Positions 41,949 through 50,262 of a stretch of DNA of 64,000 nucleotides are shown piece after piece. Below the pieces are notes generated by a model. That model was given only the letters and a program-made list of their open reading frames with translations. It was not told the origin of the DNA and ran no database searches. Within the stretch, counting starts at the first letter, position 1; each line of letters begins with the position of its first letter. This DNA comes from Nocardia sp. NBC_00416 (GTDB lineage Bacteria > Actinomycetota > Actinomycetes > Mycobacteriales > Mycobacteriaceae). Both the position numbers and the translations under genes were made by a program. The DNA lies in assembly GCF_036032445.1 (NCBI RefSeq), contig NZ_CP107932.1:4094501-4158500 (forward strand), read 5' to 3'.

Positions 41949-42056
41949 TTTCTTGCCTCTCTCTCGGTGGTTTTGCCCCACCGACGAACGGGGCCGCTCC
42001 CGATCGACATCGACACCGAATTTTCTTTTCCGACTCCGCTGAACGCGACCGCGCGG

Positions 42057-43274
42057 TCAGAGTTCGCGCAGGCGACCGGCCAGATAGCGGCGTTCGGCGT
42101 CGGTCGGCGCCGACGCCAGCGCCTCTTCGTACGCCTGCGCGGCCTCGGCCGAGCGGCCCGCCCGGCGGAGTAGATCGGCACGGGTCGCGGGCAGCAGGTA
42201 GTACCCCCGCAACCTGCCGGATTCGGCGAGCGCGTCGACGAGAGCCAAGCCGGCCGGGATGCCCTCGGCCATGGCGATCGCCACGGCGCGGTTGAGGTCC
42301 ACCACCGGCGAGGGCGCAGCGCGCGCGAGTTCCGCGTACAGGGCCGCGATCTGCGGCCAATCCGTGGACGCCGCGTCGGGCGCGGTCGCATGGCAGGCGG
42401 CGATCGCGGCCTGCACCTGGTAGGGCCCGGCGCGGCGCAGGGCCAGCGCCTCGTCGAGCGTGGCCACCCCTTCGGCGATCAGCGCACCGTCCCATCGGGA
42501 GCGGTCCTGGTCCTCCAGCGGGATCAGGACGCCGCCCGCGGTCCGATTCGCGCGACGGGCCTCCAGTAACAGCATCAGTGCCAGCAGGCCGCGGGGCTCG
42601 GGCTCGGACGGCATCAGGCGGACCAGAACCCTGGCGAGGTGGATCCCCTCGGCGGTCAGCGCCCGGCGCCCGTCCTGCTCGTCGTAACCCTCGTTGAAGA
42701 TCAAATAGAGAACGGCGAGGACCGCTGACAATCGTTGCGGCAGGAGTTCTGCCCTGGGAACCCGGTACGGGATGCCCGCCTCGACGATCTTGTGCTTCGC
42801 ACGCACCAGGCGCTGCGCCATCGTGGACTCGGCCGTCAGGAACGCCCGGGCGATCTCGGCGGTGTTCAGGCCCGTCAATGTCCGCAGGGTGAGGGCGACG
42901 CGGGCCGGGAACGGCAGCGCCGGATGGCAGCAGGTGAAGATCAACCGCAATCGTTCGTCGGGAATCTCTTCCGCGACGAGTTCTTCCGTCCCCGGTGCCA
43001 GCACGACGAGTTGACGTAACTTGGCTGCTCCGGCCTTGTCGTGACGCAGCCTGTCCCGGGCACGGTTGCGCGCCACCGTCGTGAGCCATGCCCCCGGACG
43101 GCCCGGGATCCCCTCGCGCGGCCAGGTCGCCAGTGCGGCGGCGAACGAGTCCTGCGCGCAATCCTCGGCCAGATCCCATTCCCCGGTCAGCCCGATCAGG
43201 GTCGCGACCACCTGTCCCCATTCGTCCCGGTACGCCGCTTCGACCGCGGCGCGCACCGCGTCCGGCGCGGTCAT
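42057..43274 (-). CDS. ECF42-type RNA polymerase sigma factor with C-terminal extension
   Basis: A 405-residue ECF sigma factor. Region 2 is seen in LAEDCAQDSFAAALATWPRE and the segment PGRPGAWLTTVARNRARDRL, region 4 in RTLTGLNTAEIARAFLTAES. A roughly 200-residue C-terminal extension (YLIFNEGYDEQDGRRALTAE, TPR-like helices to the end) marks the ECF42 group, which has no anti-sigma factor. Such genes lie beside a DGPF/YCII protein: here that gene is directly upstream, and the ATG at 43274 overlaps its stop as ATGA. The extension is thought to regulate the sigma factor's activity; the stress signal is unknown. Confidence 0.92.
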   Translation of the reverse strand: MTAPDAVRAAVEAAYRDEWGQVVATLIGLTGEWDLAEDCAQDSFAAALATWPREGIPGRPGAWLTTVARNRARDRLRHDKAGAAKLRQLVVLAPGTEELVAEEIPDERLRLIFTCCHPALPFPARVALTLRTLTGLNTAEIARAFLTAESTMAQRLVRAKHKIVEAGIPYRVPRAELLPQRLSAVLAVLYLIFNEGYDEQDGRRALTAEGIHLARVLVRLMPSEPEPRGLLALMLLLEARRANRTAGGVLIPLEDQDRSRWDGALIAEGVATLDEALALRRAGPYQVQAAIAACHATAPDAASTDWPQIAALYAELARAAPSPVVDLNRAVAIAMAEGIPAGLALVDALAESGRLRGYYLLPATRADLLRRAGRSAEAAQAYEEALASAPTDAERRYLAGRLREL

Positions 43275-43606
43275 TCCCACACGGGGCGGACTTCCACGCA
43301 ACCCCGGCGCGCGTAGGGATGGCCCGCCGCGATCTCGAGCGCCTCGTCCAGATCAGCGCAGTCGATGATGTCCACCCCGCCGACGAAGTCCTTCGTCTCC
43401 GCGAATGGACCGTCGGACACCAATATTTCGCCGTCGCGGACGCGCACCGTGGTCGCGTCCGCCACCGGACGCAGCCGCGCGCCGCCGAGCCGGCGTCCCC
43501 GCCGGTCCACATCCGCCGCCCACGCGCGATGCGCCGGGTCTGCCGCGATCTCCTCGTTGGTCGGCGCATCCGTCTCGTCGTCGCAGATCAGCAGCACATA
43601 TTTCAT
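43271..43606 (-). CDS. YCII/DGPF-domain protein, partner of the ECF42 sigma factor
   Basis: A 111-residue protein of the YCII-related DGPF family: MKYVLLICDDE at the start, VSDGPFAETKDFVGGVDIID (the DGPF motif) in the middle, HPYARRGCVEVRPV at the end. It is the gene conventionally found with ECF42 sigma factors and overlaps the sigma gene. It probably takes part in sensing or is a target of the sigma factor; mechanism is unresolved in the family. The first ATG fitting the family is at 43606; the frame is open upstream without family sequence. Confidence 0.9.
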   Translation of the reverse strand: MKYVLLICDDETDAPTNEEIAADPAHRAWAADVDRRGRRLGGARLRPVADATTVRVRDGEILVSDGPFAETKDFVGGVDIIDCADLDEALEIAAGHPYARRGCVEVRPVWE

Positions 43607-43790
43607 GGCCACAATATGCCCGACCAGGCGAGGCCGATCAACGACGCGGACGGGTCGACACACCCTGTAACGGGGCACACCGGCCTTCGATCCGCGCCGA
43701 CCACCTGCCCCGACCGTCAGCTGAAACGCGCTCCGAAGCGGCGCGTCACACCGGATCCGGCTGATCGAGGGGACACCGCCACCGAGGCCG

Positions 43791-43982
43791 ATGGAACCAA
43801 CCGATCACACCCGGAATCCCTTGGGCACGAACATCTTCCAGCAACCTGCCCCGGACAGAGCCGTACTGACCGGCGAACTGGACGGCCACTATGTCACCCT
43901 CACGCTCGACCGGATCGACCCGGACAGCTTCCCGCAACGAAGCACACCGTTCCGGTGGGTGCAGAACCGCCCGAACCTCTGA
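43791..43982 (+). CDS. Small hypothetical protein, 63 residues
   Basis: A short frame with a plausible protein composition (Phe, Tyr and Trp present; sequence such as AVLTGELDGHYVTLTLDRID) and GAGG close to the ATG. It lies alone between divergently and convergently transcribed genes. No family is recognised, and chance occurrence in high-G+C DNA cannot be ruled out. Confidence 0.35.
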   Translation: MEPTDHTRNPLGTNIFQQPAPDRAVLTGELDGHYVTLTLDRIDPDSFPQRSTPFRWVQNRPNL

Positions 43983-44095
43983 CCGGACACTGATCCACGC
44001 CGATTCGCCCGGCCCAGGATATGAAGCACCGTTGCCGGCTGGGTGGGGACGGCCTTCGCCAGTCGCATTCCGCGACAGGAGGATCCGGGTCCTGC

Positions 44096-44989
44096 TCAGA
44101 TGACCATGACCCGGCGTCCGCGCGTATGACCGGCTCGGCTGTCGATATGCGCCGCCGCCGCTTCGGCGAGCGAATACGACTTCTCGATCGGAATGTGGAG
44201 CTTTCCTCGTGAGATGAGATCGGCGGCTTCGGCGAGTGCTTCCGGCATGCTCCCGGCCACACCGGAGAATCGGACGCCGAACTCCGACGCACCGATATCG
44301 GCGATGGAGACCACCCTCTGCGGATCCCCGACCAGCTCGACCAGCTCCCGGATCACGCCCGAACCGGCCAGATCGAGAGCCGCGTCGACACGGCCGGACT
44401 GCCGAACGCGCTCGACCCAGCCCTCGCCGTACGTCGTGGCGACGGCCCCCAGGCTACGCAGATAGTCCTGGTTGGCGGCCCCACCCGTGCCGATCACCGC
44501 GACGCCTCGGTCGCGGGCGATCTGTAGCACCGCCGATCCGACGCCCCCGGACGCACCGCTGACCAGCAGCGTCTGCCCGGGCGCAACACCGACCTGGTCG
44601 ATGATGCGCAGCGCGGTCTCCACCACCGAGGGGTACCCCGCCGCCTCTTCGAATGTCAGCCCCTCGGGCATGCGGGCCCAGGCCGACAGCACGGCGAACT
44701 CCGCATAGGTACTCGAGCCGTCGCCGAACACGTGGTCGCCGACTGCGACCCCTTCGACTCCCTCGCCGACCTCGTCCACCACCCCGGCGGCGTCCTGCCC
44801 CACTCCGGCAGGCAACTCGACCGGATGGACCTGCTGGAACTGGCCTTCACGAATCCTCCAGTCGACGGCATTCACGCCCGCGGCCCGCACGGCGATGCGT
44901 ATCCGACCGGGGCCCGCGTGGGGCTCCTCGGCGTCCACGAGGTGCAGAACGTCCGGGCCGCCGAACTCGGCGAAGCTGACTCTCTTCAT
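44096..44989 (-). CDS. NADPH:quinone reductase-type medium-chain dehydrogenase
   Basis: A 297-residue zinc-independent quinone-oxidoreductase-like protein. The N-terminal GroES-like fold (MKRVSFAEFGGPDVLHLVDA, GVNAVDWRIREGQ) and NADP site LVSGASGGVGSAVLQIARD are clear; zinc ligands of classical alcohol dehydrogenases are absent. The C-terminal HIPIEKSYSLAEAAAAH is typical of the class. It is divergent from a TetR gene, and the 19-bp palindrome at 45002-45020 lies just upstream, so it is a probable repressor target. It may reduce quinones or enones as part of electrophile defence. Confidence 0.88.
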   Translation of the reverse strand: MKRVSFAEFGGPDVLHLVDAEEPHAGPGRIRIAVRAAGVNAVDWRIREGQFQQVHPVELPAGVGQDAAGVVDEVGEGVEGVAVGDHVFGDGSSTYAEFAVLSAWARMPEGLTFEEAAGYPSVVETALRIIDQVGVAPGQTLLVSGASGGVGSAVLQIARDRGVAVIGTGGAANQDYLRSLGAVATTYGEGWVERVRQSGRVDAALDLAGSGVIRELVELVGDPQRVVSIADIGASEFGVRFSGVAGSMPEALAEAADLISRGKLHIPIEKSYSLAEAAAAHIDSRAGHTRGRRVMVI

Positions 44990-45001
44990 ACGATCGACCT
45001 T

Positions 45002-45020
45002 AACACTAACGGTTAGTGTT
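45002..45020. promoter_or_regulatory. 19-bp palindromic TetR operator
   Basis: AACACTAAC at 45002-45010 and GTTAGTGTT at 45012-45020 form a perfect odd palindrome centred on G45011. It lies 12 bp upstream of the quinone reductase start and 39 bp before the TetR start in the 70-bp divergent intergenic region, the standard position for an autoregulatory TetR operator. Confidence 0.75.
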
Positions 45021-45059
45021 TTGTAACTGATGCAACTTTGTATCTGATAGTGTCAAGAC

Positions 45060-45644
45060 ATGACCATGCCGCCCGGACGCCGTGAGCGCAAGAAGGCCGC
45101 GACCCGCCAGAAGATCGCTGATACCGCGCGACAACTCTTCCTGGACCGCGGGTACGACGCGGTGGGGATCCGCGAGGTGGCCGCTGAGGCCGACGTCGCC
45201 GTTACCACGGTCTTCTCTCACTTCGCCTCGAAAGAGGCCCTGGTGTTCGAGCGCGACGACGATTTCGAGCAACGCCTCACGCAGGCGGTCACCGGCCGGG
45301 CGCCGCACGAGCCCCTCATACCGGCGCTGCGCCGCGAGATCCAGGCCATGGTGCGACACTGCGCGACGCAGGGCGCCCCGATCTGGCGCATGGTCGACGG
45401 ATCAGCTGCCCTGCGGGAGTACGAGCAGTCGATGCGGCTGCGCCACACCGAGTCGCTGGCAACCGCCATCGCTGCCGATCTCGACCTGCCAGAGACGACA
45501 ACCGCTTGTCGGACTATCGCGAGGTTCGTGATCGACGCCCATTCACTGGCCCGGGAAGCGCCCGACCCGGACGCCGCCGTGGACGAGATCTTCCGGATGA
45601 TCGAGGCGGCCTGGGAGGTCACCTGCCCCTCTCCGCAGACGTGA
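45060..45644 (+). CDS. TetR family transcriptional regulator
   Basis: A 194-residue TetR repressor with helix-turn-helix at about residues 33-65 (VGIREVAAEADVAVTTVFSH followed by FASKEALVFER), basic N-terminus (GRRERKKAATRQKI) and a helical C-terminal domain. It is divergent from the quinone reductase, and the perfect palindrome 45002-45020 between them is its probable operator. It may sense electrophiles or quinones, an inference from the neighbour. Confidence 0.9.
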   Translation: MTMPPGRRERKKAATRQKIADTARQLFLDRGYDAVGIREVAAEADVAVTTVFSHFASKEALVFERDDDFEQRLTQAVTGRAPHEPLIPALRREIQAMVRHCATQGAPIWRMVDGSAALREYEQSMRLRHTESLATAIAADLDLPETTTACRTIARFVIDAHSLAREAPDPDAAVDEIFRMIEAAWEVTCPSPQT

Positions 45645-45994
45645 GGGGCAGTGCAGCCGCGTCCTCTCCCACTCGGCCGAGCTCGGTCCAGCTGGTCCAG
45701 CCGCGTTTCCGGAGCAGTTCGACCAGGCTCGGGTCGACCGTGCGTCAGGGTCGACCCGCCGGGATTCCCCGCCACGGCGGCAGAGTTCCTCCCAGCCGGT
45801 TACGACACCGCCGCCACCGCCCGCGCCGTGCGCGAGCACATGTCCGTCGCCTGACACCGTCGGCCGGGTTCACTCACCTGCCGCGTACTACGTCGATATG
45901 CGTACGGGATACGTGGTCGGCTACGTCTCTCGTCGTAGCCGCCGACGCCGCCGAGCGGGAGCGGGCGCCCCGGTGCATGACGTACTGTCACGAC
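45645..45994. other. Region between TetR gene and sensor kinase gene
   Basis: 350 bp without a supported gene. It holds a hairpin GGGTCGACC/GGTCGACCC at 45731-45757, which may end the TetR transcript, and the first pair of CTACG-N8-CGTAG inverted repeats (45888-45905 and 45921-45938). A short frame 45651-45854 shows no family resemblance. Confidence 0.5.
45888..45938. promoter_or_regulatory. Pair of CTACG-N8-CGTAG inverted repeats upstream of the kinase gene
   Basis: Site 1 at 45888-45905 reads CTACG-N8-CGTAC (one mismatch) and site 2 at 45921-45938 CTACG-N8-CGTAG, extended to GGCTACG/CGTAGCC. Their starts are exactly 33 bp apart, about three helical turns, on the same face of DNA. The position, 57 bp before the kinase start, and the dyad suggest binding by the NarL-type response regulator. 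Confidence 0.6.
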
Positions 45995-47203
45995 ATGGAT
46001 CCGCGGGCAGTGTCACGTCGACTGTCCGCCCAATTCGCGCGGCGGCCCGCATGGTTTCCGGATATCGGGTTGGCCCTGTTCGTCACGGTGGTGCAGGTAC
46101 TCAGCGCCAGTATTCCGGTGCCGCTCGAGCCGGCCTCGACACCGGTTTCAGGCATCGGATACGCCCTGATGATCGTGAGCGGGGTGGCCGTGGTCGCGCG
46201 CCGTCGGAGCCCGGTCGCGGTCTTCGCGATCACCGGTGCGTCCAGCCTGATCTACTTCGCTTTCGACTTCCCCGATCGGCTCTCCTATCTCGGGCTCTTC
46301 GTCGCTCTCTACACCCTCGCCGCATATGGCGACGGGTATCGATCGCTGCGGATCGCCGGCGTCGGGATCGCGGTCCTGGCCGTCGGCTGGTTGATCGCCG
46401 GAGCCGATGTCGAACCGGTGTCGGCCATCGGCTGGGTGTTCTTCCGGATCGGCGCGGCGGTGATCGCCACGATGCTCGGCGAATCCGCCCGATCCCGCCA
46501 GGTCATCGCCGCCGACGCGCAGGAGCGGGCGGAACTGGCCGAACGCTCCCGCGACGAGGAGACCCGGGCGCGGGTCGACGCCGAACGGCTGCGGATCGCC
46601 CGCGAAGTCCACGACACCGTCGCCCATGCCATCGCCATCATCAACGTGCAGGCCGGTGTCACCGCACATGTGCTCGACCGGAGGCCCGAACAGGTCCGCG
46701 ACGCCCTGCACACCATCGAGCAGACCAGTTCGCGGGCATTGCACGAGATGCGCGCCATCCTCGGCGTCCTGCGCGACGGCGACGGGCGCGAACCCTTCCC
46801 CGGGCTCGGCCAGATCCACGAACTCACCGGCAAGGCCCGCGAGGCCGGCCTCGATATCGCTGTCGAGCAGCCCGAACCGGTGCCGGCGCTACCGAGCGCG
46901 GTGGGCAGCGCCGCGTATCGGATCGTGCAGGAATCGATCACCAATGTGATCCGGCACGTCGGCCCGACCCGGGTGACCGTCGCGCTCGAATCCCGGGTCG
47001 ACGCCCTGCACATCCGGGTGACCGACGAAGGCCGCCGGACTCCGGCCCGCACCAGCGGTGCGACCACGACCGGTCGCGGGATCGTCGGCATGCGCGAACG
47101 CTGCCAGCTGCTCGGGGGCGAACTCGAGGCGAAGCCGCGACCCGGCGGCGGGTTCGAAGTCGTGGCCAGCCTGCCGCTCGCTCCGGTCGGGTCGGGCCGG
47201 TGA
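45995..47203 (+). CDS. NarL-family two-component sensor histidine kinase
   Basis: A 402-residue membrane sensor kinase. Five to six hydrophobic N-terminal helices (for example DIGLALFVTVVQVLSA, RIAGVGIAVLAVGWLIAG) are followed by a HisKA_3 domain with phospho-acceptor His206 in EVHDTVAHAIAII and a HATPase_c domain with SITNVIRHVG and GRGIVGMRERCQLLGG. No large extracellular sensor is present, so the signal may be sensed in the membrane. The ATG at 45995 is uncertain; one at 45977 is also in frame and neither has a clear ribosome-binding site. Its stop overlaps the response regulator start as GTGA. Confidence 0.9.
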   Translation: MDPRAVSRRLSAQFARRPAWFPDIGLALFVTVVQVLSASIPVPLEPASTPVSGIGYALMIVSGVAVVARRRSPVAVFAITGASSLIYFAFDFPDRLSYLGLFVALYTLAAYGDGYRSLRIAGVGIAVLAVGWLIAGADVEPVSAIGWVFFRIGAAVIATMLGESARSRQVIAADAQERAELAERSRDEETRARVDAERLRIAREVHDTVAHAIAIINVQAGVTAHVLDRRPEQVRDALHTIEQTSSRALHEMRAILGVLRDGDGREPFPGLGQIHELTGKAREAGLDIAVEQPEPVPALPSAVGSAAYRIVQESITNVIRHVGPTRVTVALESRVDALHIRVTDEGRRTPARTSGATTTGRGIVGMRERCQLLGGELEAKPRPGGGFEVVASLPLAPVGSGR

Positions 47204-47871
47204 ACTCGCCGATCAGAGTGCTGCTCGCCGACGACGAACGACTGGTCCGTTCCGGTTTCAAAGTCCTGCTCGATCTGGAGGACGACATCACGGTGGTCGG
47301 CGAGGCCACCAACGGCGCGGAAGCCGTCGAACTGGCCCGCGCCACCCGGCCCGATGTGGTCCTGATGGATATCCGGATGCCGAAGATGGACGGGATACGC
47401 GCCACCGGCCGGATCGCCGAGACCGCCGGGTTGGAGCAGGTCAGGGTACTCATCCTCACCACCTACGACACCGACGACAACGTTTTCGAGGCCTTGCAGG
47501 CGGGCGCGAGCGGGTTCCTGCTCAAGGACGCCGGGCCCGCCGAACTCCTGCACGCCATCCGAGTGATCGCCGCCGGTGAGGCGTTGCTCGCGCCCCGGGT
47601 CACCCGCCGTCTCATCGGCCAGTTCGCCGCGCAACGCCGGGCCGCCAGGTCCGCCGAGGACCGGCTCGCGGTACTGACCGATCGCGAGCGCGAGGTGCTT
47701 GCGCTGGTGGGCCAGGGTATGAGCAACGATGAGATCGGTGCCGCACTGTTCCTGAGTCCTGCCACCGCCCGGACCCATGTGAGCCGCGCGATGGTGAAAC
47801 TGGGGGCCCGCGATCGCGCGCAGCTGGTCGTGATCGCCTACCAGACCGGACTGTGCGACACCGCCGGTTAG
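47200..47871 (+). CDS. NarL/FixJ-family response regulator
   Basis: A 223-residue response regulator. The receiver domain carries Asp11, Asp12 and the phospho-acceptor Asp57 (VVLMDIRMPKMDG), with Thr in LILTTYD and Lys in GFLLKDA. The C-terminal LuxR-type helix-turn-helix is at about residues 155-215 (LTDREREVLALVGQGMSNDE, then IGAALFLSPATARTHVSR). The GTG start overlaps the kinase stop. Matching inverted repeats on both sides of this operon are candidate binding sites. Confidence 0.93.
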   Translation: MNSPIRVLLADDERLVRSGFKVLLDLEDDITVVGEATNGAEAVELARATRPDVVLMDIRMPKMDGIRATGRIAETAGLEQVRVLILTTYDTDDNVFEALQAGASGFLLKDAGPAELLHAIRVIAAGEALLAPRVTRRLIGQFAAQRRAARSAEDRLAVLTDREREVLALVGQGMSNDEIGAALFLSPATARTHVSRAMVKLGARDRAQLVVIAYQTGLCDTAG

Positions 47872-47936
47872 CAGGCACGATCGATCGGCTCGTGGCCGGA
47901 GCCACTGCCGTGGGCGGACTTCCGAGGGGCATGCGA

Positions 47937-47987
47937 CTACGACGGCGGACGTAGCCGGATGTCCTTGCGCTACACGAAATCACGTAG
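47937..47987. promoter_or_regulatory. Second pair of CTACG-N8-CGTAG inverted repeats, downstream of the response regulator
   Basis: Site 3 at 47937-47954 is CTACG-N8-CGTAG and site 4 at 47970-47987 CTACA-N8-CGTAG. Their starts are again exactly 33 bp apart, as in the upstream pair. They lie 66 bp after the response regulator stop and before the serine-hydrolase remnant, so they may be the former control region of that gene. Confidence 0.6.
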
Positions 47988-48099
47988 GCGGCGACGACTG
48001 TCGCCGGAAGCGGAACAGGCCCGGCGAACGCGACCATCGACAGCATGATCGCGAATTCCGGAGCCGAGCCCGCAGCCCCACCGCTCTGCCTGAAAACCC

Positions 48100-48435
48100 T
48101 GTCACCGCGCGGATGAACTCCGCAGGAGCGCAAGCGCACTCACCCTTGGCAGCGAGATCGTGAACCGGGCGTCGCTGGCCCAGAGGCAGCGGACCGGTCC
48201 GGTTATCGCAATGGACGGGGAGCGGCTCGATTACGGACTCGGCCTGCACAGGGTCGAGGTCCCGGGTTGCGGCGCCTTTTCGATCTCGCTGACCCGCGCC
48301 GACGGCAACCGGCAACTGTCGGTCGCCCTCAATCCGGCGCGCTGGAACGAACTCGGCCCGTCCGGAAAACCGCGACCCCACCCCAGCGACGACGCGCTTT
48401 CGGCACCGCGCCGATACGCGATATGCGGCAACTGA
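48100..48435 (+). pseudogene. Remnant of a beta-lactamase-family serine hydrolase gene
   Basis: The frame in this stretch reads like the C-terminal part of a D-Ala-D-Ala carboxypeptidase/class C beta-lactamase-type hydrolase: ADELRRSASALTLGS, then RTGPVIAMDGERLDYGLGLH, then LTRADGNRQLSVALN. The expected GHGG-containing loop between VPGCGAF and SISLTRADGN is missing (probable internal deletion), and the N-terminal half with the Ser-x-x-Lys active site is not found upstream. After about 48390 the frame loses resemblance. I infer a decayed gene, not a short functional protein. Confidence 0.55.
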
Positions 48436-48455
48436 AACACCACGGAAGGCACATT

Positions 48456-49481
48456 ATGCGAGGCAAAATTCCCCTGCGGATGCGGATCCTGGCCGCACTG
48501 ATGCCCGATACGGACTGGGACTCGATCACACCGGATCAGGTCGTGGAATCCCGTGCGGCACAGAACCGGATGCTCAGGTCGGCCCTGTTGACGCCCATCA
48601 CCGGCCGAGTCGATCGCGCGGCGCGGATCACCACCCATGTCCTCGATCTCCCCGGCCGCGGGCTGAACGTTCGCGTGTACCGACCCGAGCGGGAAACCGC
48701 GCCGCTACCGCTGATCGTCGCCTTCCACGGCGGCGGATTGATCAGCGGCGCACCCGACCAGGACGACTGGCTGCTGAGCCACCTCGCGGTCGGCTGCCCG
48801 GCCGTGGTCGCCGCGGTCGACTATCGCCTGGCGCCCGAGCATCCCGTACCGGCGCCGGTCGAGGACGCCTACGATTCCGTACCCCGCCTCGCCGAGCAGG
48901 CCGCCCAGTGGGGCGCCGACCGGACCCGGATCGCCCTGCTGGGGTCCAGCGCCGGCGCGACGCTGGCGGCGCTCACCGCGATCAGAGCACCGGAACTCGG
49001 GGTGCCGGTGCGCACCCAGGTACTGATCAACCCGCAGCTCGACTGGACCGAGAGCGCCTTCGCGTACCCCTCGTTCACCGAGAACGCGGACAGTCCGACC
49101 GCGTCACCGGCCCAATGCCGCGCAACACCGCGTATCGCCGTACCCGAATCCTTCGACCGCCGCACCATCTCACCGCTGCATCACGACGACCTCACGGGCC
49201 TGGCCCCCGCGCTCATCCAGGCCGCGGGGCTGGATCCCCTGGAAGACCAGGCCGCGGCATATGCCGACCGCCTGCGCGGCGCCGGAGTCGGTGTGACGCT
49301 GACGCGCTACCCGGAAGCGACCCACGCGTTCCTGAGCATGCCGGGAGCGATCCCCGCGGCCAAGCCCGCCCGCGCCGAAATCCTCGCGCACCTGCGCAGC
49401 CTGTTGGCGGGAGCCCCACGCACGACAAACAGTGAGAACCGTTCGGCCGCATCGGGCTCGGCCAAGAGGGTGCGGCCATGA
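48456..49481 (+). CDS. Alpha/beta hydrolase fold-3 esterase (HSL family)
   Basis: A 341-residue hormone-sensitive-lipase-type esterase. The oxyanion motif HGGGLISG, the nucleophile GSSAGATLAAL, an Asp in GLDPLEDQ and the His in THAFLSMPG form the expected machinery; DYRLAPEHPVPAPVEDAYDS is diagnostic of the HSL group. It has no signal peptide and an extra low-complexity tail. GGAAGG lies upstream of the ATG. It follows the serine hydrolase remnant and converges on the TetR gene. The acyl ester substrate is unknown. Confidence 0.88.
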   Translation: MRGKIPLRMRILAALMPDTDWDSITPDQVVESRAAQNRMLRSALLTPITGRVDRAARITTHVLDLPGRGLNVRVYRPERETAPLPLIVAFHGGGLISGAPDQDDWLLSHLAVGCPAVVAAVDYRLAPEHPVPAPVEDAYDSVPRLAEQAAQWGADRTRIALLGSSAGATLAALTAIRAPELGVPVRTQVLINPQLDWTESAFAYPSFTENADSPTASPAQCRATPRIAVPESFDRRTISPLHHDDLTGLAPALIQAAGLDPLEDQAAAYADRLRGAGVGVTLTRYPEATHAFLSMPGAIPAAKPARAEILAHLRSLLAGAPRTTNSENRSAASGSAKRVRP

Positions 49482-49562
49482 CGGTCACCGAGGTCGTCAG
49501 GGGGCAACGGTCCGCACCGGCAGCGCAGGCGGATTCGGTGGCGGCGCCGGACACCGCCGCCG

Positions 49563-50195
49563 TCAGGCCCGCAGCGCCGCGGCCAGCGCCGGGTTCACCG
49601 CCATCGCCAGTGCCAGCAGCGATTCCACCAGGAGTTCGATCAGTTCGTCACGGGTGACGGTTTCCTCGCGCAGCCATGACAGCGTGGTCTCCTCGGTGAA
49701 CGCGACCCAGCCCCGGACCGCCAGAACCAGGCGGGGCTGGTCCCGCTCCTCCGGGGACAGCGGGACCTGGGTGAGGATGATGTCGGCGATCGCGCGCCGA
49801 GTCTGCTCGACCAGGCCGAGCAGGTCCGGGCTGGAACTGGTGGGGCCCCGCAGCAGCGCCAGGTACGAGGTGCGGTTCTCGCTGACGTAGTCGATATAGC
49901 GGCCCACCGAATCCCGCAGCATGTCGAACAGCCCCAGTCCTGGATCCGGGGTGACCCGGGCCAGCAGTTCGGCGTTCGCGTGCCGGACGACTTCGAGCTG
50001 GAAATCCTGCTTGGTGGGGAAGTAGTGGAACAGCAGCCCGCGCGAGATTCCGGCCTGGGCCGCGATTTCGCTGACCGAGATGTCCTCGATGGCCCGCTCG
50101 CCGAGCATCTCGACCCCGAGCGTGATCAGCTGCGTCCGACGCTCGTCCGGGCTCAGTCGGACACGTTTGGCGGTGACCCCCGGACTCGTACTCAC
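49563..50195 (-). CDS. TetR family regulator divergent from the BVMO operon
   Basis: A 210-residue TetR protein with helix-turn-helix at about residues 40-75 (ISVSEIAAQAGISRGLLFHY followed by FPTKQDFQLEVV). The C-terminal domain is ordinary for the family (ENRTSYLALLRGPTSSSPDL). It is divergent from the BVMO operon with 67 bp between starts, in which the putative -35/-10 of the operon lies, so it most probably represses that operon and itself. The inducer may be a ketone or lipid substrate of the BVMO; that is inference. Confidence 0.9.
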   Translation of the reverse strand: MSTSPGVTAKRVRLSPDERRTQLITLGVEMLGERAIEDISVSEIAAQAGISRGLLFHYFPTKQDFQLEVVRHANAELLARVTPDPGLGLFDMLRDSVGRYIDYVSENRTSYLALLRGPTSSSPDLLGLVEQTRRAIADIILTQVPLSPEERDQPRLVLAVRGWVAFTEETTLSWLREETVTRDELIELLVESLLALAMAVNPALAAALRA

Positions 50196-50227
50196 GCGAC
50201 CATCCTACTGACTGCCGTTCAATACTG

Positions 50228-50256
50228 TTGACTCCGGCTCAATAGAGCCTTACCCT
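50228..50256 (+). promoter_or_regulatory. Promoter of the BVMO operon
   Basis: TTGACT (50228-50233) and TACCCT (50251-50256, TAnnnT type) are spaced by 17 bp. The -10 ends six bases before the ATG at 50263, so transcription should begin at or next to the start codon. There is no Shine-Dalgarno sequence, which fits a leaderless mRNA. Confidence 0.55.
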
Positions 50257-50262
50257 GAGTAT

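Noticed and set aside
45651..45854. Short plus-strand frame before the kinase gene
   Set aside because: No family resemblance and no ribosome-binding site.
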